Source of the DNA: Anaerolineaceae bacterium UBA1415
GTDB lineage: Bacteria; Chloroflexota; Anaerolineae; Anaerolineales; Anaerolineaceae
Reading direction: 5' to 3'
Assembly (NCBI GenBank): GCA_002305635.1
Contig: DBPR01000022.1
Location: 13,032-77,031, forward strand
DNA: 64,000 bases
Below the pieces are notes generated by a model that saw only the letters and a list, made by a program, of their open reading frames with translations, was not told the origin of the DNA and did not search any database. Shown one piece after another: positions 25,387 through 35,556 of this stretch (position 1 is the first letter of the stretch; the number at the start of each line of letters is the position of its first letter). A program made the translations under genes and the position numbers.

Positions 25387-26397
25387 TCAAATGACCTCCT
25401 TCTCTTGTTCAGGGACATTGACCTTGAAACACTCAACATAGTGACCAGGTAATACTTCTCTGAATTCGGGTCTTGCCACAGCACATTGTTCATCGGCGAT
25501 CGGGCAGCGCGTCCTGAAACGGCAGCCGCTGGGTGGATTGGCGGGAGACGGAACATCGCCCTCCAAAACCGTGCGGGTGTGCCCTTCATAATATTCAGGA
25601 TCGGCTACAGGGATGGCGGAAAGAAGTGCCTTCGTGTAGGGGTGAAGTGGATTGCGGTAGATCTCGTTGCGATCTGCCAACTCGACAATAATGCCCAGAT
25701 ACATGACCGCGACTCTATCGCTGATATGTCTGACCATGGAGAGGTCATGGGCAATGAAAAGGTAAGTTAGATCAAGTTCTTTCTGCAGATCTTCAAAAAG
25801 GTTGATGATCTGAGCCTGAATTGAAACGTCCAGGGCTGAAATGGGTTCATCACAGACAATGAAGGACGGGTTGTTCGCCAAAGCCCGCGCGATGCCAATG
25901 CGCTGGCGTTGACCGCCCGAAAATTCATGAGGGTAGCGCGACATGAAATCAGGATCAAGCCTGACCAGGCTCATCAGTTCGCGAACGCGGTCGTTGATCT
26001 CTTTTCCGCTGACCGCCCCAAAGGCGACCAGAGGCTCCGCGATGATATCACGAATGGTCATGCGCGGGTTCAGGCTGGCATAGGGGTCCTGGAAGATCAT
26101 CTGAACCTTTTTGCGCATCTGGCGCATTTCCTCCGGGCGCAGGGCATTTAATTCCTTGTCTTCGAAGAAAACATGGCCCGATGTCTGTTCGTATAGCTGC
26201 AAAATGGTTCGGCCGGTGGTCGATTTGCCGCAACCGGATTCGCCCACCAAACCCAGCGTTTCGCCGCGATGAATGTCAAAACTGATGCCATCAACGGCTT
26301 TGACCGCGCCAACCTGGCGTTGGATAACACCACGCAGGATCGGAAAATGCATTTTCAGGTCTTTGACCTTGACTAATACGTCGTTTTTCTCTGTCAT
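25387..26397 (-). CDS. Peptide ABC transporter ATP-binding protein (DppF/OppF-like)
   Basis: A 336-residue ATPase with Walker [12 protein letters not shown], signature [14 protein letters not shown] and Walker [15 protein letters not shown]. The C-terminal oligo/dipeptide extension carries the Cys pattern [14 protein letters not shown] with a later YVEC, which in relatives binds an iron-sulfur cluster. Its start overlaps the stop of the DppD-like gene (ATGA). It works as a heterodimer with that protein. Confidence 0.92.
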   Translation of the reverse strand: MTEKNDVLVKVKDLKMHFPILRGVIQRQVGAVKAVDGISFDIHRGETLGLVGESGCGKSTTGRTILQLYEQTSGHVFFEDKELNALRPEEMRQMRKKVQMIFQDPYASLNPRMTIRDIIAEPLVAFGAVSGKEINDRVRELMSLVRLDPDFMSRYPHEFSGGQRQRIGIARALANNPSFIVCDEPISALDVSIQAQIINLFEDLQKELDLTYLFIAHDLSMVRHISDRVAVMYLGIIVELADRNEIYRNPLHPYTKALLSAIPVADPEYYEGHTRTVLEGDVPSPANPPSGCRFRTRCPIADEQCAVARPEFREVLPGHYVECFKVNVPEQEKEVI

Positions 26398-27386
26398 GCT
26401 CGTTCACTCCCAGTTGAGGTATCCACCCAACAAGCTACACGATGTTCGTTGCCAATATCTTCCAAAAGCGGATTTTCGACGCGGCAGCGTTCTTTTACCC
26501 AGTGGCAGCGCGGTGAGAAGGGGCAACTACGGGGCTTTTGATACAGCATCGGAGGCATGCCGTCAATCGAAAACAGCCTTTTGCGTCCTTCCTGTTCGAT
26601 CTGCGGCAAACTGCCGATCAGACCAATGGTGTAAGGATGGCGGGGGTTGCGGAAAAGCTCTTTGACCGGGGCTTCTTCAATGATGAAGCCGCCGTACATC
26701 ACAGCCACCCTTTGGGCGATGCTCGCGACCACACCCAGATCATGCGTGATCCAGACAATTGCCATGCCAAGCTCTTCACGCAGGCGAATGACCAGATCGA
26801 CGATCTGCGCCTGAATGGTGACATCCAGCGCTGTGGTCGGCTCGTCAGCGATCAGAATTTGCGGCGCGCAAGCCAAAGCCATCGCGATCATGACGCGCTG
26901 GCGCATACCGCCGGAATACTGATGCGGATAATCCTTCAGCCGTTCCCCGGCACGCGGGATGCCGACCTGTTCGAGCAGTTCAATGGATCGGGTACGAGCC
27001 TGGGCAGGAGTAAAACCAAGATGCAGCTTGAGCGGTTCCTCCATCTGCTTACCAATGGTCATGACCGGATTAAGCGAGGTCATGGGGTCCTGAAACACCA
27101 TGGCGATCTGCCCGCCGCGCACATGGCGCATTTCTTCCGGGCTCATTGCGATCAGGTCATCTCCCTTGAACAAGGCTTTACCTGCAACGATCTCACCTGG
27201 CGGCTGAGGGATCAGTTTGAGCAAGGAAAGCATCGTAACGCTCTTTCCGCAACCGCTCTCCCCAACCACGCCGAGTGTCTCGCCTTCATTGAGCTTAAAT
27301 GAAACACCGTTCACTGCATGAACGGTACCTTCGGGGGTTTTGAACCTCGTTTCAAGATTCTGGACATTTAATAAGTCATGAGGCAT
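26394..27386 (-). CDS. Peptide ABC transporter ATP-binding protein (DppD/OppD-like)
   Basis: A 330-residue ATPase with Walker [12 protein letters not shown], signature [14 protein letters not shown] and Walker [15 protein letters not shown], plus the C-terminal oligopeptide-transporter extension with [14 protein letters not shown]. First gene of the operon, with AAAGGGAAA before the start. The gene order on the minus strand is DppD, DppF, binding protein, DppB, DppC. Confidence 0.92.
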   Translation of the reverse strand: MPHDLLNVQNLETRFKTPEGTVHAVNGVSFKLNEGETLGVVGESGCGKSVTMLSLLKLIPQPPGEIVAGKALFKGDDLIAMSPEEMRHVRGGQIAMVFQDPMTSLNPVMTIGKQMEEPLKLHLGFTPAQARTRSIELLEQVGIPRAGERLKDYPHQYSGGMRQRVMIAMALACAPQILIADEPTTALDVTIQAQIVDLVIRLREELGMAIVWITHDLGVVASIAQRVAVMYGGFIIEEAPVKELFRNPRHPYTIGLIGSLPQIEQEGRKRLFSIDGMPPMLYQKPRSCPFSPRCHWVKERCRVENPLLEDIGNEHRVACWVDTSTGSERA

Positions 27387-27419
27387 AGTTTTCCCTTTAT
27401 AAGAATTTTGACATGGTTT

Positions 27420-27447
27420 ATGGTATCTTCATAGGGTTAGTTGTCAC
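27420..27447 (-). promoter_or_regulatory. Possible promoter of the peptide-transporter operon
   Basis: On the minus strand GTGACA (27442-27447) and TACCAT (27420-27425) are 16 bases apart, about 35 bases upstream of the DppD-like gene. The surrounding 100 bases are very AT-rich. The boxes are only moderate matches. Confidence 0.35.
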
Positions 27448-27606
27448 TTTATAAATTAACAATCAATTAACACAAATTATACACTGAAATCCAAAATTTC
27501 AAGTCATAAATTTTTTGAAACTCTGAAAGCAATTGGTCTAAAAATAATCATAATATTTGTATCCTTACAATTCCTACACAACGACCAGAAAGTATTTACC
27601 TCTTTT

Positions 27607-28494
27607 TTAATTTTTTACCTCTTCCCACCAACAGCGCGAAGGTTGCGAATAGATCAAAGTGCAAATTGATCGTTCTCCATCCAGGTCTGTCAACACCTCC
27701 ATTAATCCCATATCATAGGATTTCAACAGGAAGCGCGGAGTGCTCAATACGCCCTCCCCCAGCTCCTTTAAAGCGCTCAAATGCCACTCACGGCGCAGCC
27801 CTGCCTCCACTTCTTCGCCCCAATGTTCCCGTGCGAAATCAAAGGTCTCCGCCAGTATGATCTGCGGCTCCCGCAGCTCTTTATTGATCACCTGATCCGA
27901 CCAAAAACCGGCCGTCCCCATCACCAGCAGGCAAAACAAAATAAATTTCACCTTATCGAAGGGTCTGCCGGGCCATTGGAAACTATCGATCAGTCCCGCT
28001 TCGAATACCGCGCAAAATCCAACCGCGATAATGATGAAGAAACCAACCAAAACCGCGGCTAGGCCAAAAAGTTTATCATAGCCAAAATCAAGCTGCCCCA
28101 CCAACCCGGGCTGAAGCAGGCCGATGGCGGACTCCGCGAAACGGGTAGGCACGATCAGGACAAGGCAAACCAGCAAAATGATATAGAAAATCCAGGTAAG
28201 CGCTTTAAGCAAGCCCGAAGAGATCCTTGAACGCAGCCAGCCGAAGACAGCGCTGACCAGGACTACCAGCAGACCAGCTGGAATAAGCTTCAGAAAGGGA
28301 AACCTGACGTAATGGCGAGCCAGCAGGATGGCATCCTTCCCCCAGGCCATGGCCACAAAGCCCACCCCACACAACACGGCGTAGAGCATCGATACCCTCG
28401 TATTCTCTGTCATGGTTTGCGATGGCATTCTTGATCGACTGGGCTTTTGTTCAAGATCAAAATCGGAATTGGGATTGGGATCGCTTGCCGACAT
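27607..28494 (-). CDS. Hypothetical five-helix membrane protein
   Basis: A 295-residue protein that I do not recognise. A hydrophilic N-terminal tail of about 30 residues is followed by about five hydrophobic helices (roughly residues 35-55, 65-85, 95-115, 140-165 and 185-200). A C-terminal soluble part of about 90 residues contains several Trp and acidic residues (EHWGEEVEAGLRREWHL) and ends CWWEEVKN. TTGGAGC lies close before the start, and in-frame ATGs at residues 23 and 27 are alternatives. It stands alone between the peptide operon and pnp. Confidence 0.6.
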   Translation of the reverse strand: MSASDPNPNSDFDLEQKPSRSRMPSQTMTENTRVSMLYAVLCGVGFVAMAWGKDAILLARHYVRFPFLKLIPAGLLVVLVSAVFGWLRSRISSGLLKALTWIFYIILLVCLVLIVPTRFAESAIGLLQPGLVGQLDFGYDKLFGLAAVLVGFFIIIAVGFCAVFEAGLIDSFQWPGRPFDKVKFILFCLLVMGTAGFWSDQVINKELREPQIILAETFDFAREHWGEEVEAGLRREWHLSALKELGEGVLSTPRFLLKSYDMGLMEVLTDLDGERSICTLIYSQPSRCWWEEVKN

Positions 28495-28789
28495 GCTCCA
28501 ATTATAAAGGAAATTACACTTATTTTTGTTAAGAATTTTTAGAGCGGGCGGTTCCGAAAGAGTATCGTAAATGACTGAAATTGCCCGAGCCTTCTGACAT
28601 TCATGTAAAAACCACCAGGCCGTTTTACCAGGGTTTCCCGTTTTAGCGCCCTGATCTTATCAGTTCTCCCCAATGAAAACCCCGTTTTTGTCAAAAGTAG
28701 GAAACGCTGGTTTTATGGCCTTTCACTTTGTTGGTTCAACCCATCACTCACCTGTTCAGGCAAACGCGCGGCCATGCCCTTGATATAAA
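28495..28789. other. Intergenic region without recognisable gene
   Basis: Nothing is recognised in these bases apart from the pnp terminator at their right edge (28790-28816). Both flanking genes lie on the minus strand, so the promoter for the membrane protein gene should be here, but no convincing boxes were found. Confidence 0.5.
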
Positions 28790-28816
28790 AAGCCGGATTC
28801 TTGTGAAATCCGGCTT
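28790..28816 (-). terminator. Intrinsic terminator of pnp
   Basis: A 10-base perfect stem (AAGCCGGATT with AATCCGGCTT) is followed on the minus strand by TTTATATC, 17 bases after the pnp stop codon. Confidence 0.85.
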
Positions 28817-28832
28817 CTACTTTACTCAACGA

Positions 28833-31109
28833 CTATTTTTCCCGACGGGGACGGCGATCCCGGTCTCCACCTGAGTGCCGGTCACCGCTGGGACGTCTGT
28901 CACGGTCACCACCAGAACGGCGATCACCACCACGGCGGTCACCACCACCTCGGTTGCCGCCAGATGACTTGCTGCGGTTGGCGTTATCCTGCTCGCGGGC
29001 TTCTTCCGCGCTCCATCCCTCCAGCAAAGCCTGGCGGGAAAGGCGGATCTTGCCATCAGGTCCGATATCAATGATCATCACGGTCAGCTCATCACCGACA
29101 TTGACGACGTCCTCAACCTTGCCAACCCGTTCGGTCGAAAGCTGGGAAATGTGTACCAATCCGTCCACACCGGGCAATATCTCGATAAAAGCGCCAAATT
29201 CGGCTACGCGCACACACTTGCCGGTGTAGATACGCCCGATCTCCGGCGTCTCCGTTAGGGACAGAATGCGATCGCGGGCTTCTTCAAAGCCTACGCCGTC
29301 GGTCGAAGCGATGTAAACGGTGCCGTCATCATCGATATCGATCTTGGTGTTGGTCTCTTCCTGCAAAGCGCGGATATTCTTGCCGCCCGGGCCAATGATC
29401 GCGCCGATTTTGTCCACCGGCACTTTGACGGACTCAATGCGGGGAACGTGCGGCTTCAAACTCGGTCGCGGTGCGGAAATCGTCTCGAGCATCTTGTCGA
29501 GAATATAGAAGCGCGCGTCCTGTGCCCGCTGCAGGGCCTCGCCCATGATCTGGGGGGTAATTCCTGCGATTTTGATATCCATCTGCAGCGCGGTGATACC
29601 GTTGCGGGTACCTGCGACCTTGAAGTCCATATCGCCGAGGTGATCTTCAGTACCAAGGATGTCGGTCAGGATTGCGTATTTGTCGCCTTCCTTGATCAGG
29701 CCCATCGCCACGCCGGAAACCGGAGCCGAGATCGGCACACCGCAGTCCATCAAGGCCAGCGTGGAGCCGCAAACGGAAGCCATGGATGAGGAACCGTTGG
29801 AAGCCATCACTTCTGAGACCAGGCGCAAGGTATAGGGGAAGCTCTTCTCGTCCGGAATAACAGGTTCAAGAGCGCGTTCCGCCAAAGCGCCGTGACCGAT
29901 CTCGCGGCGGCTTTGCCCACCCATTCGGCGGGTCTCACCGGTTGAGAACGGCGGGAAGTTATAGTGATGCATGTAGCGTTTCGAGTCCATACCATTGAGG
30001 TTGTCCAGTTCCTGCGCCTCTTTGGGCGTGCCAAGCGTAGCGAAGGTCAAAACCTGGGTTTCACCGCGGGTAAAAAGACCCGAACCGTGGGCGCGCGGTG
30101 AGATGTCCACTTCAGAGGAGATCTCACGCACTTCGTAGACCTTGCGGTTATCCGGGCGTTTGCCTTCATTTAAGATGCGCTGGCGAATGATCTGCTTTTC
30201 AGCTTCGCCGTAAGCCTGCTTGTAAGCCAGGGTCAGTTCCGGGGTAAGTTCCTGTTCCTGCGCCATTTCAGCCAGATACTCTTCCTGGATCCGCGCGATA
30301 CCGCCATACAGATTTTCCTTGCTGTAGGGCTGATCCAGCAAATTGGTCAGGCGATCATGTACGCGATCGTAAGCAGCCTTGACCAAACTTTGATCCAGAA
30401 CATCATAGCTAATATCTTGCTTGGTTTTGCCAACTTCTGCCGCCATTTGCTCCTGCAGAGCGATGATCGGTTGGATGGATTCGTGCGCCAGTTGCAGCGC
30501 TTCGACCATCAAAACCTCGGTCACTTCATTGGCGCCAGCTTCGACCATCAGAATGGCATCTTTGGTACCGGCTACGCGCAAATCGAGGCTGGATTCTTCC
30601 ATCTCTTTGATCGTAGGGTTGACGACCAGATTGCCATTGACAAAACCGATCCGCACCGCGCCAACCGGGCCGCCAAAGGGAATATCAGAGATCATTAATG
30701 AGGCCGAGGCGGCATTGATCGCCATCATATCGAGAGCGTTCTCATCGTCGGCGGAGATTGACATCAAGATCACCTGCACCTCATTGCGCATTCCCTCGGG
30801 GAAGAGCGGGCGCAGAGGGCGGTCGGTCAGGCGGGCGATCAGGGTCGATTCCGTGGAGGGGCGTCCCTCACGACGGAAAAACGATCCGGGAATCTTGCCG
30901 CCGGCATACATCCGTTCCTCGTAAGCAACGGTCAGGGGGAAGAAATCAGTGCCCTCACGAGCCTCGCCCAGGGTCGCGGCAGCAAACATCATGCTGTCGC
31001 CCTGTCGGAGGATGACTGAGCCTCCAGCCAATCTTGCGATTCGGCCGGTTTCGAAGCTGACTTCTTTGTTTCCAAGCGTCGTGGAATAATACTTTGCTTC
31101 AGGTTTCAT
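28833..31109 (-). CDS. pnp: Polyribonucleotide nucleotidyltransferase
   Basis: A 758-residue phosphorolytic 3'-to-5' exoribonuclease (PNPase), active as a ring-shaped trimer in RNA decay. It has two RNase PH-like domains, the first with [20 protein letters not shown] and [10 protein letters not shown] and the second with [14 protein letters not shown] and [14 protein letters not shown] sequence. A KH domain with [13 protein letters not shown] and an S1 domain (about residues 625-695) follow. The last 45 residues are an Arg/Gly/Asp repeat tail ([10 protein letters not shown] type), probably flexible and RNA-binding. GAAAGGAC precedes the start. rpsO lies just upstream, the usual bacterial pairing. 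Confidence 0.97.
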   Translation of the reverse strand: MKPEAKYYSTTLGNKEVSFETGRIARLAGGSVILRQGDSMMFAAATLGEAREGTDFFPLTVAYEERMYAGGKIPGSFFRREGRPSTESTLIARLTDRPLRPLFPEGMRNEVQVILMSISADDENALDMMAINAASASLMISDIPFGGPVGAVRIGFVNGNLVVNPTIKEMEESSLDLRVAGTKDAILMVEAGANEVTEVLMVEALQLAHESIQPIIALQEQMAAEVGKTKQDISYDVLDQSLVKAAYDRVHDRLTNLLDQPYSKENLYGGIARIQEEYLAEMAQEQELTPELTLAYKQAYGEAEKQIIRQRILNEGKRPDNRKVYEVREISSEVDISPRAHGSGLFTRGETQVLTFATLGTPKEAQELDNLNGMDSKRYMHHYNFPPFSTGETRRMGGQSRREIGHGALAERALEPVIPDEKSFPYTLRLVSEVMASNGSSSMASVCGSTLALMDCGVPISAPVSGVAMGLIKEGDKYAILTDILGTEDHLGDMDFKVAGTRNGITALQMDIKIAGITPQIMGEALQRAQDARFYILDKMLETISAPRPSLKPHVPRIESVKVPVDKIGAIIGPGGKNIRALQEETNTKIDIDDDGTVYIASTDGVGFEEARDRILSLTETPEIGRIYTGKCVRVAEFGAFIEILPGVDGLVHISQLSTERVGKVEDVVNVGDELTVMIIDIGPDGKIRLSRQALLEGWSAEEAREQDNANRSKSSGGNRGGGDRRGGDRRSGGDRDRRPSGDRHSGGDRDRRPRREK

Positions 31110-31209
31110 ATTGTCCTTTCGTCTGTTGCCAGAACAGGGACTGAAAAACGCCGATCAAACCTTGATCAACACTTTTCAATACCCGTCTGGCTTGATTAAT
31201 TTAATCCCC

Positions 31210-31243
31210 AAAAAGCCTTTCCATGATATGGGAAAGGCTTTTT
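31210..31243 (-). terminator. Hairpin between rpsO and pnp
   Basis: A 13-base perfect stem (AAAAAGCCTTTCC at 31210-31222 with its complement at 31231-31243) whose outer pairs give a T tract in either direction. It lies 26 bases after rpsO and 100 bases before pnp, so it can terminate or attenuate transcription entering pnp. Confidence 0.75.
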
Positions 31244-31268
31244 GAAGTGTTCTTACTGCATTCAGAGA

Positions 31269-31541
31269 TTACTTTCTGCGAATGTTCAAAGACTCAGTGA
31301 TCGTCAGGAAGCTTTCGTAGTCTTTTTGACGCAGATAAGCCAGAAGGCGACGGCGCTGACCAACCAGCTTCAGCAAACCGCGGCGAGAACTCTCATCGTG
31401 CTTGTTTGCGCGCAGGTGATCAGTGAGTTGAGAAATTCGTTTGGAAAGCAGAGCGATCTGTACTTCAGGAGAACCAGTGTCCCCCGCTTTGGTTGCGTAC
31501 TTTTCGATGATCTCAGTTTTTTCAGTTTTTGTTAAAGCCAT
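31269..31541 (-). CDS. rpsO: Small ribosomal subunit protein uS15
   Basis: A 90-residue ribosomal protein, full length for S15. It contains the conserved sequence [17 protein letters not shown], the [19 protein letters not shown] core and the [14 protein letters not shown] helix. It binds 16S rRNA early in assembly of the small subunit platform. GAGGAG lies before the start. Transcribed towards pnp. Confidence 0.97.
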   Translation of the reverse strand: MALTKTEKTEIIEKYATKAGDTGSPEVQIALLSKRISQLTDHLRANKHDESSRRGLLKLVGQRRRLLAYLRQKDYESFLTITESLNIRRK

Positions 31542-31729
31542 GACATATGCTCCTCATAATTTTTTGCAGGTCTCCCTGATTGCAGCCTAAACAAAGGACC
31601 GCGCACCGGACCAGTCATTGCCCTGATTATAACAGGAAACCCATCAGACGCAAGCAAAAATATCGACTTGCTTTTGTAATGTGGCAATAAATATGATTTA
31701 ATGGTATTATATACGCAACAGGAACCGGT

Positions 31730-32878
31730 ATGGGGTATTTTACGATTCTTTCGCCATCTTTTGTTAATGTCTTTTTCACTCTTGTCATTCTGGTCATTAC
31801 CTTGTTTGCGTATCTTCTCGATCTGAAACGTTCCGCGAACTTTATCCTGATTTTCTTTCTCATCTTGTGGCTGACCATTCCTTTGCTCAATATCCCCTAT
31901 ACCAAAGCCACTTTTTTTCGTCATAACCTTTTCCTGCCTGCCATTCTGACGCTCTATTATGGCCGCGGTAATACGAATTCGAGTTTCTGGGGCAATCTGG
32001 CCACCGGTTTGGCTGGGCTGGTCAGTGCCATCTATCCCAACAAGATCGAGTTTTTACAAAAGGTTGGCAGCCGAAAGGCCCGCCCCTGCCCACCAGGAAT
32101 TGATTGCGAAATCATCTGGCTCCAGAATTTTAATATTGAAGTCTATTCCCTGAAAGACACCCAAAAAACCAGCCTCAATTACGGCATCCACGGTGCCAGT
32201 CATATCACTCCCCTGACAAACCTCTACCGTAGATTATGTCAGGAAAACGCTAAAGTTTATCCGAATACTGTCATTGCGGCTGTCGACCCCCGAAGCTCGC
32301 TGGATCATCCTTACCCGACCACGTTGAATGACGTTGTGGCTGGCTATCGTCACATGCTTTCCCTCGGGTTTGCGCCTGAACGAACCGTCATTTTTGGGGA
32401 CTGTACCGGCGGAAACCTGGCTTTGGCTCTCTGTCATCGCCTCAAGGCCGCGGGAGAACCTCTGCCGGGCGGACTTGTTTTGCTTTCACCGCAAACAGAC
32501 CTGACTTTGTCCGGTGAATCTTACGTTTCCCGCTATCATCTTGACCCCATCCTCGGAAATTTGACCGACCGGGAGGATGTGAAAAAACAAAATACGATCA
32601 ATTACGCCAAAGGTGAAGACAAGACCAATCCCTTTATTTCACCCCTTTTTGGCGACTTCACCGGTTTTCCTCCCACTTTGATCCAGGTCGGAGAGTATGA
32701 AATTTTGTACGATGACAGTGTGCAGCTTTTTAACAAGATGAAAAACGCCGGAGTACCCGTGATCTTCACCCAATATCCGGGCATGGTGCACGATTTTCAG
32801 CTGATGTTCGCGAAATGGGTGCCTGAGGTCAAATACGCGCGCGAGGAAATTGATACATTTCTGCGTAAAATTTTGTAA
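31730..32878 (+). CDS. Membrane-anchored alpha/beta hydrolase with cysteine at the nucleophile site
   Basis: A 382-residue protein. Two hydrophobic helices (about residues 8-30 and 37-55) anchor it. The rest resembles hormone-sensitive-lipase-type esterases (alpha/beta hydrolase_3): nucleophile elbow GDCTGGNLAL (residues 223-232), acid site EYEILYDDS (321-330) and His354 in GMVHDF. In the family the elbow is GDSAGG with a catalytic serine, but codon TGT gives Cys225 here. The oxyanion-hole HGGG motif is also altered to HGAS (154-157). It may be a thiol hydrolase, have another role or be inactive. AGGAACC precedes the start. Confidence 0.72.
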   Translation: MGYFTILSPSFVNVFFTLVILVITLFAYLLDLKRSANFILIFFLILWLTIPLLNIPYTKATFFRHNLFLPAILTLYYGRGNTNSSFWGNLATGLAGLVSAIYPNKIEFLQKVGSRKARPCPPGIDCEIIWLQNFNIEVYSLKDTQKTSLNYGIHGASHITPLTNLYRRLCQENAKVYPNTVIAAVDPRSSLDHPYPTTLNDVVAGYRHMLSLGFAPERTVIFGDCTGGNLALALCHRLKAAGEPLPGGLVLLSPQTDLTLSGESYVSRYHLDPILGNLTDREDVKKQNTINYAKGEDKTNPFISPLFGDFTGFPPTLIQVGEYEILYDDSVQLFNKMKNAGVPVIFTQYPGMVHDFQLMFAKWVPEVKYAREEIDTFLRKIL

Positions 32879-33216
32879 GCCCTCATCTACCCTACGTGCA
32901 CCTTATCCTTTTAAACCACCACTAAGTGTCTTAACCTGATTAAGCCCTCGCCCGTTGGGAGAGGGTCGGCGAAGCCGGGGTGAGGGCTACAGCCTTTCCG
33001 TTTACGGGCTCCTTCTCCCGCGCCTGGTAAACCAGGACAGGATGAAAAGGCTTTTCAGGCTGGGCTCGATCAGAATGTTTTTTCCATGTCCCATTCGGTA
33101 TTTTTCCAAAATTTTTCTCCTGGCAACAGTCGTTTTCTGCTCAAGTGATGTTACAATAAGACCGACTAAAAGCCCATTCTCACCAAACCGGGCTAAACAA
33201 TGTACAAGGAGATTGA
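32879..33216. other. Intergenic region with a palindromic repeat
   Basis: No gene is seen. The repeat at 32944-32987 is the main feature. TTACAATAAGACC near 33150 and AAGGAGA just before the next start are the only signals linked to the downstream operon. Confidence 0.5.
32944..32987. repeat. GAGAGGG...TGAGGGC palindromic repeat, copy 2
   Basis: GCCCTCGCCC, then GGGAGAGGGTCGGCGAAGCC and GGGGTGAGGGC. It contains a GGC GAA GCC hairpin inside outer GCCCTC/GAGGGC arms. Related to 10889-10929. Confidence 0.65.
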
Positions 33217-34761
33217 ATGACCGAGGAAAACCCCCGCATTGATAAACTGATGGCTATGCGCGCCAGCGCCAAATTAGGTGGTGGCCAGGCCCGCATCGAC
33301 AAACAACACGCCAAAGGCGTGTTGACAGCACGTGAGCGAATTGACCTTTTGCTTGATAAAGGCAGCTTCCGCGAAATTGGCTCCATGGCAGTCGCACCAA
33401 AAGATACCGACCCGGACACCGCGCTGGGTGATGGCGTCGTGACCGGCTACGGCAAGATCGATGGCCGCACCGTCTACGTCTACGCGCAGGACTTCACCGT
33501 TCAGGGCGGCGCTTTGGGCGAAATGCACGCCCAAAAGATCTGCCGGGTGATGGATCTGGCAGTCAAAACCGGCTCCCCCATCGTCGGCATGATCGATTCC
33601 GGCGGTGCCCGTATTCAGGAAGGCGTCTACAGCCTGGGCGGCTATGCCGAGATCTTCCGCCGCAACGCGATCTATTCTGGCGTCGTCCCTCAGATCAGCC
33701 TGATCATGGGCCCCTGTGCCGGCGGCGCTTCCTATTCTCCAGCCGTTACCGACCTTATCATCATGGTTCGCAAATCTTCCTACATGTTCCTGACCGGTCC
33801 AGCCGTCATCAAGACCGTGACCGGCGAGGATGTCGATTTTGAGACCCTCGGCGGCGCCGATGTTCACCTCGCGACCAGCGGCAACTGCCATATGGTCGGC
33901 GCGAACGAAAAAGACGCCATCGCACTTGCCCGCCAGGCGCTCTCTTACCTGCCTTCCAACAACGTAGAGCAGGCGCCCTTCGCGGAAACGAGCGATGCGC
34001 TCAACCGCCGCAGCGAAGCGCTCAACAGCATCGTCCCGGATGATCCCAACACGCCCTACAGCATGCACGACGCGATCGAAATGATCGTTGACAAGGGCTC
34101 CTTCCTTGAGATCCAGGCTGGTTTCGCCCCCAACGCCATTGTTGGTCTGGCGCGCCTGGGCGGACGGTCGGTTGGCATCGTTTCACAGGAACCCGCCATG
34201 ATGGCTGGCGTGATGGATATCAATTCTTCCGATAAGATCAGCCGCTTCGTGCGCATGTGCGATGCCTTCAATCTGCCGATCGTCACTTTTGTGGATTCCC
34301 CCGGCTTCTTGCCCGGCGTTGCCCAGGAACACGGAGGTGTCATTCGCCACGGCGCCAAGGTGCTTTTCGCTTATGCCGAAGCCACTGCCCCCAAGGTCAG
34401 CGTGGTCACCCGCAAGGCTTACGGCGGCGCTTATGTCGTTCTAAGCAGCAAATACCTCGGCACCGATATCACCTATGCCTGGCCCTCCGCTGAGATCGCG
34501 GTCATGGGCGCTGAAGGCGCGGCAAATATCCTCTACCATCGCCAGATCAAAAATGCTGACGATCCTGCTGCAGAGCGTGAACGCCTGACCCAGCAGTATC
34601 AGGAAGATTTCCTGAACCCCTACGTGGCAGCCAAAGCTGGCTATATCGACGAAGTAATCGAACCCGCCGAGACCCGCCAGAAACTGATCGAAGCTCTGCA
34701 GGCGCTGGAAAACAAGATCGAAACCAACCCGCCGCGCAAGCACGGTAATATGCCTGTTTAG
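33217..34761 (+). CDS. mmdA: Methylmalonyl-CoA decarboxylase carboxyltransferase (alpha) subunit
   Basis: A 514-residue carboxyltransferase of the acyl-CoA carboxylase beta family. In the decarboxylase it moves the carboxyl group from methylmalonyl-CoA to biotin, giving propionyl-CoA. Two crotonase-like halves are visible: the first has MIDSGGARIQEGVYSLGGYA and MGPCAGGASYSPA, and the second has FVDSPGFLPGVAQEHGG and ARKAYGGAYVV-type sequence. It could equally be a propionyl-CoA carboxylase subunit, but the downstream mmdD, mmdC and sodium-pump genes decide for a decarboxylase. AAGGAGATTGA precedes the ATG. Confidence 0.9.
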   Translation: MTEENPRIDKLMAMRASAKLGGGQARIDKQHAKGVLTARERIDLLLDKGSFREIGSMAVAPKDTDPDTALGDGVVTGYGKIDGRTVYVYAQDFTVQGGALGEMHAQKICRVMDLAVKTGSPIVGMIDSGGARIQEGVYSLGGYAEIFRRNAIYSGVVPQISLIMGPCAGGASYSPAVTDLIIMVRKSSYMFLTGPAVIKTVTGEDVDFETLGGADVHLATSGNCHMVGANEKDAIALARQALSYLPSNNVEQAPFAETSDALNRRSEALNSIVPDDPNTPYSMHDAIEMIVDKGSFLEIQAGFAPNAIVGLARLGGRSVGIVSQEPAMMAGVMDINSSDKISRFVRMCDAFNLPIVTFVDSPGFLPGVAQEHGGVIRHGAKVLFAYAEATAPKVSVVTRKAYGGAYVVLSSKYLGTDITYAWPSAEIAVMGAEGAANILYHRQIKNADDPAAERERLTQQYQEDFLNPYVAAKAGYIDEVIEPAETRQKLIEALQALENKIETNPPRKHGNMPV

Positions 34762-34770
34762 GAGGCAAGA

Positions 34771-35124
34771 ATGAGTTTAATTAATCAAGGATTGCTGATC
34801 ACCGGCATCGGAATGGGCCTGGTTTTCGTCATGATTTTTGCCTTATGGGGGATGATGGCTCTGTTGGTCAAACTCACCAACAAACCAGAAGCTGAAGAAG
34901 AGGCTGAGGAAGTCGTGGAGGCTGCGCCAGTCAGCGAAGTCGTGCCAGCGCAGGACCCTAACGCTGCCCTGGCGGCTGCCATTGCCGTCGCCTGTGCGCT
35001 CGCGGATCAGGCAAGCGCTTACGCCTTCAAACCCAGCCAGCAAGCCCGCAGCGAAAACGCCTGGCTGAACGCAGGAAGAACCCAACAACTGTACACAAGC
35101 ACAATCAGAGGACGAAACAGATGA
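34771..35124 (+). CDS. mmdD: OadG/MmdD-type small membrane subunit
   Basis: A 117-residue protein with one N-terminal helix (about residues 7-33, GIGMGLVFVMIFALWGMMAL). An acidic Glu/Val linker, an Ala-rich helix and a basic C-terminal end with NAWLNAGRTQQLY follow. This is the layout of the OadG/MmdD family, which holds the carboxyltransferase and beta subunit together. It overlaps the biotin-carrier gene by 4 bases and follows mmdA by 9 bases. Confidence 0.82.
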   Translation: MSLINQGLLITGIGMGLVFVMIFALWGMMALLVKLTNKPEAEEEAEEVVEAAPVSEVVPAQDPNAALAAAIAVACALADQASAYAFKPSQQARSENAWLNAGRTQQLYTSTIRGRNR

Positions 35125-35543
35125 AAGTATCAATCACTATCGAAGGTAAGCAATATCAGGTCTCGATCGATGACCTTAATACCCGCCCGATCCTGGCTGA
35201 GGTGGATGGAAAAGCCTATGAAGTTTGGCCCGAAGAAGCTGACGCTCCCGCAGCCAGCGCTCCCATTGCCGCGCCAGTTGCAGCCCCGGTAACCGCCGCA
35301 GCCCCCGCGCCTGCTTCCGCGGCCGGAGCGCAAACGCTGACCGCACCCTTGCCAGGCGTCATCATCTCCATTGAAGTGCGCGAAGGCCAAACCGTCAAAA
35401 CAGGGCAGGAACTCTACGTTCTCGAAGCGATGAAAATGAAAAACTCGATCGTGGCTGATCGCGATGGCAAAATCGCCGCCATCCATGTTTCAGCTGGCGA
35501 CCAGGTGAGGCATAATCAGCCGATCATGAGCTTTGAAGGATAA
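35121..35543 (+). CDS. mmdC: Biotin carboxyl carrier subunit of the decarboxylase
   Basis: A 140-residue biotin carrier. Residues 1-40 resemble the N-terminal strand region of MmdC/OadA ends, and residues 41-70 are a flexible Ala/Pro linker. Residues 71-140 form the biotinyl domain with EAMKM (102-106), where Lys105 would carry biotin. The start overlaps mmdD (ATGA). The carrier shuttles carboxyl groups from MmdA to the membrane subunit MmdB. Confidence 0.92.
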   Translation: MKVSITIEGKQYQVSIDDLNTRPILAEVDGKAYEVWPEEADAPAASAPIAAPVAAPVTAAAPAPASAAGAQTLTAPLPGVIISIEVREGQTVKTGQELYVLEAMKMKNSIVADRDGKIAAIHVSAGDQVRHNQPIMSFEG

Positions 35544-35556
35544 GGAGGACAACTCC

